Assembly (NCBI GenBank): GCA_031288005.1
Contig: JAITSE010000068.1
Location: forward strand, 1-5,009
Direction: 5' to 3'
From: Treponema sp.
GTDB taxonomy: Bacteria; Spirochaetota; Spirochaetia; Treponematales; Breznakiellaceae
Length of the DNA: 5,009 nt
Position numbers and translations under genes: made by a program. The notes under the pieces were generated by a model that saw only the letters and a list, made by a program, of their open reading frames with translations, did no database searches and was not told where the DNA came from. Shown here piece by piece: positions 4,868 through 5,009 of this stretch (its first letter is position 1; each line of letters starts with the position of its first letter).

Positions 4868-5009
4868 AATAATGGAGTACGGCGGTACTGCGCATAACAG
4901 GTCTGTATATGCTCCGCTCCCTTCGGTCGCTCCGGGGTTCCGTTCGCCTAGGTCGTTCCGCTACGCTCCACTCCCACGGCTCACTTCACCCACATTTTTG
5001 CAGCCCTGG
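4868..5009. repeat. GC-rich non-coding repeat tract, possibly an integron attC-like or structured repeat
   Basis: Starting shortly after the stop at 4867 the composition changes sharply to GC-rich, with many pyrimidine-rich motifs on the plus strand: GCTCC at 4911 and 4916, CGCTCC at 4928 and 4964, CGTTCG at 4941 and CGTTCC at 4954. Short palindromes include GTAC-GGCG-GTAC (4877-4888) and GCATA...TATGC (4892-4912). No coding frame is convincing. TGCGCATAAC (4889-4898) differs by one base from the RYYYAAC core of integron attC sites, and its position just after a small orphan AT-rich gene is what a cassette would show. The tract runs off the window, so the other arm cannot be seen. Confidence 0.35.

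Noticed and set aside
4602..4895. 97-codon minus-strand frame opposite the DUF1911 fragment
   Set aside because: The plus-strand frame has the diagnostic YWSFE and YYPYD motifs; the opposite frame is rich in Leu, Phe, Ile, Ser and Asn as expected of the shadow of AT-rich DNA.

Overview
The window looks like a bacterial chromosomal segment, most plausibly from a host-associated spirochaete of the Treponema type (for example a gut treponeme). This is an inference. It rests on the partial protein at the left edge, whose N-terminus resembles a multicopy family I associate with treponemes, on intergenic DNA rich in repeats, and on the mixed base composition. Nothing here, such as rRNA, proves the taxon.

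Layout from left to right. (1) Positions 1-150 hold the 5' end of a minus-strand gene with a good ribosome binding site and an extended -10 promoter. (2) Positions 151-545 are non-coding and repetitive: five 21-bp tandem units flanked by two identical 46-bp repeats, plus a long imperfect hairpin. (3) alr, a complete alanine racemase, runs on the plus strand at 546-1649, with all catalytic residues but no Shine-Dalgarno sequence. (4) Positions 1650-1788 separate alr from the convergent next gene and hold a striking branched inverted-repeat structure. (5) A secreted 5'-nucleotidase/metallophosphatase occupies 1789-3342 on the minus strand, with its own extended -10 promoter and strong ribosome binding site. 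(6) A secreted protein of unknown function lies at 3554-4174 on the minus strand with its own promoter. (7) Positions 4335-4548 hold four tight hairpins, two of them nearly identical and marking the ends, like a degenerate IS200/IS605-type element or a palindrome-ended miniature element. (8) Immediately after the right-hand hairpin lies an AT-rich plus-strand fragment, 4604-4867, that resembles the C-terminal DUF1911 domain of PoNi-type toxin-immunity proteins; the N-terminal half is absent. (9) Positions 4868-5009 are GC-rich, non-coding and full of CGCTCC/CGTTCC motifs, running off the window.

The left two thirds is ordinary housekeeping content: D-alanine supply for peptidoglycan and periplasmic nucleotide scavenging. 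These genes show no obvious pathway link and each seems to have its own promoter. The right end, from about 4250 on, has the character of an accessory region: mobile-element debris, a truncated immunity gene of different base composition, and structured repeat DNA. I see no complete novel multigene system. The most interesting items are the composite repeat block upstream of alr, the branched palindrome between alr and the nucleotidase gene, and the junction between the hairpin element and the immunity-gene remnant.
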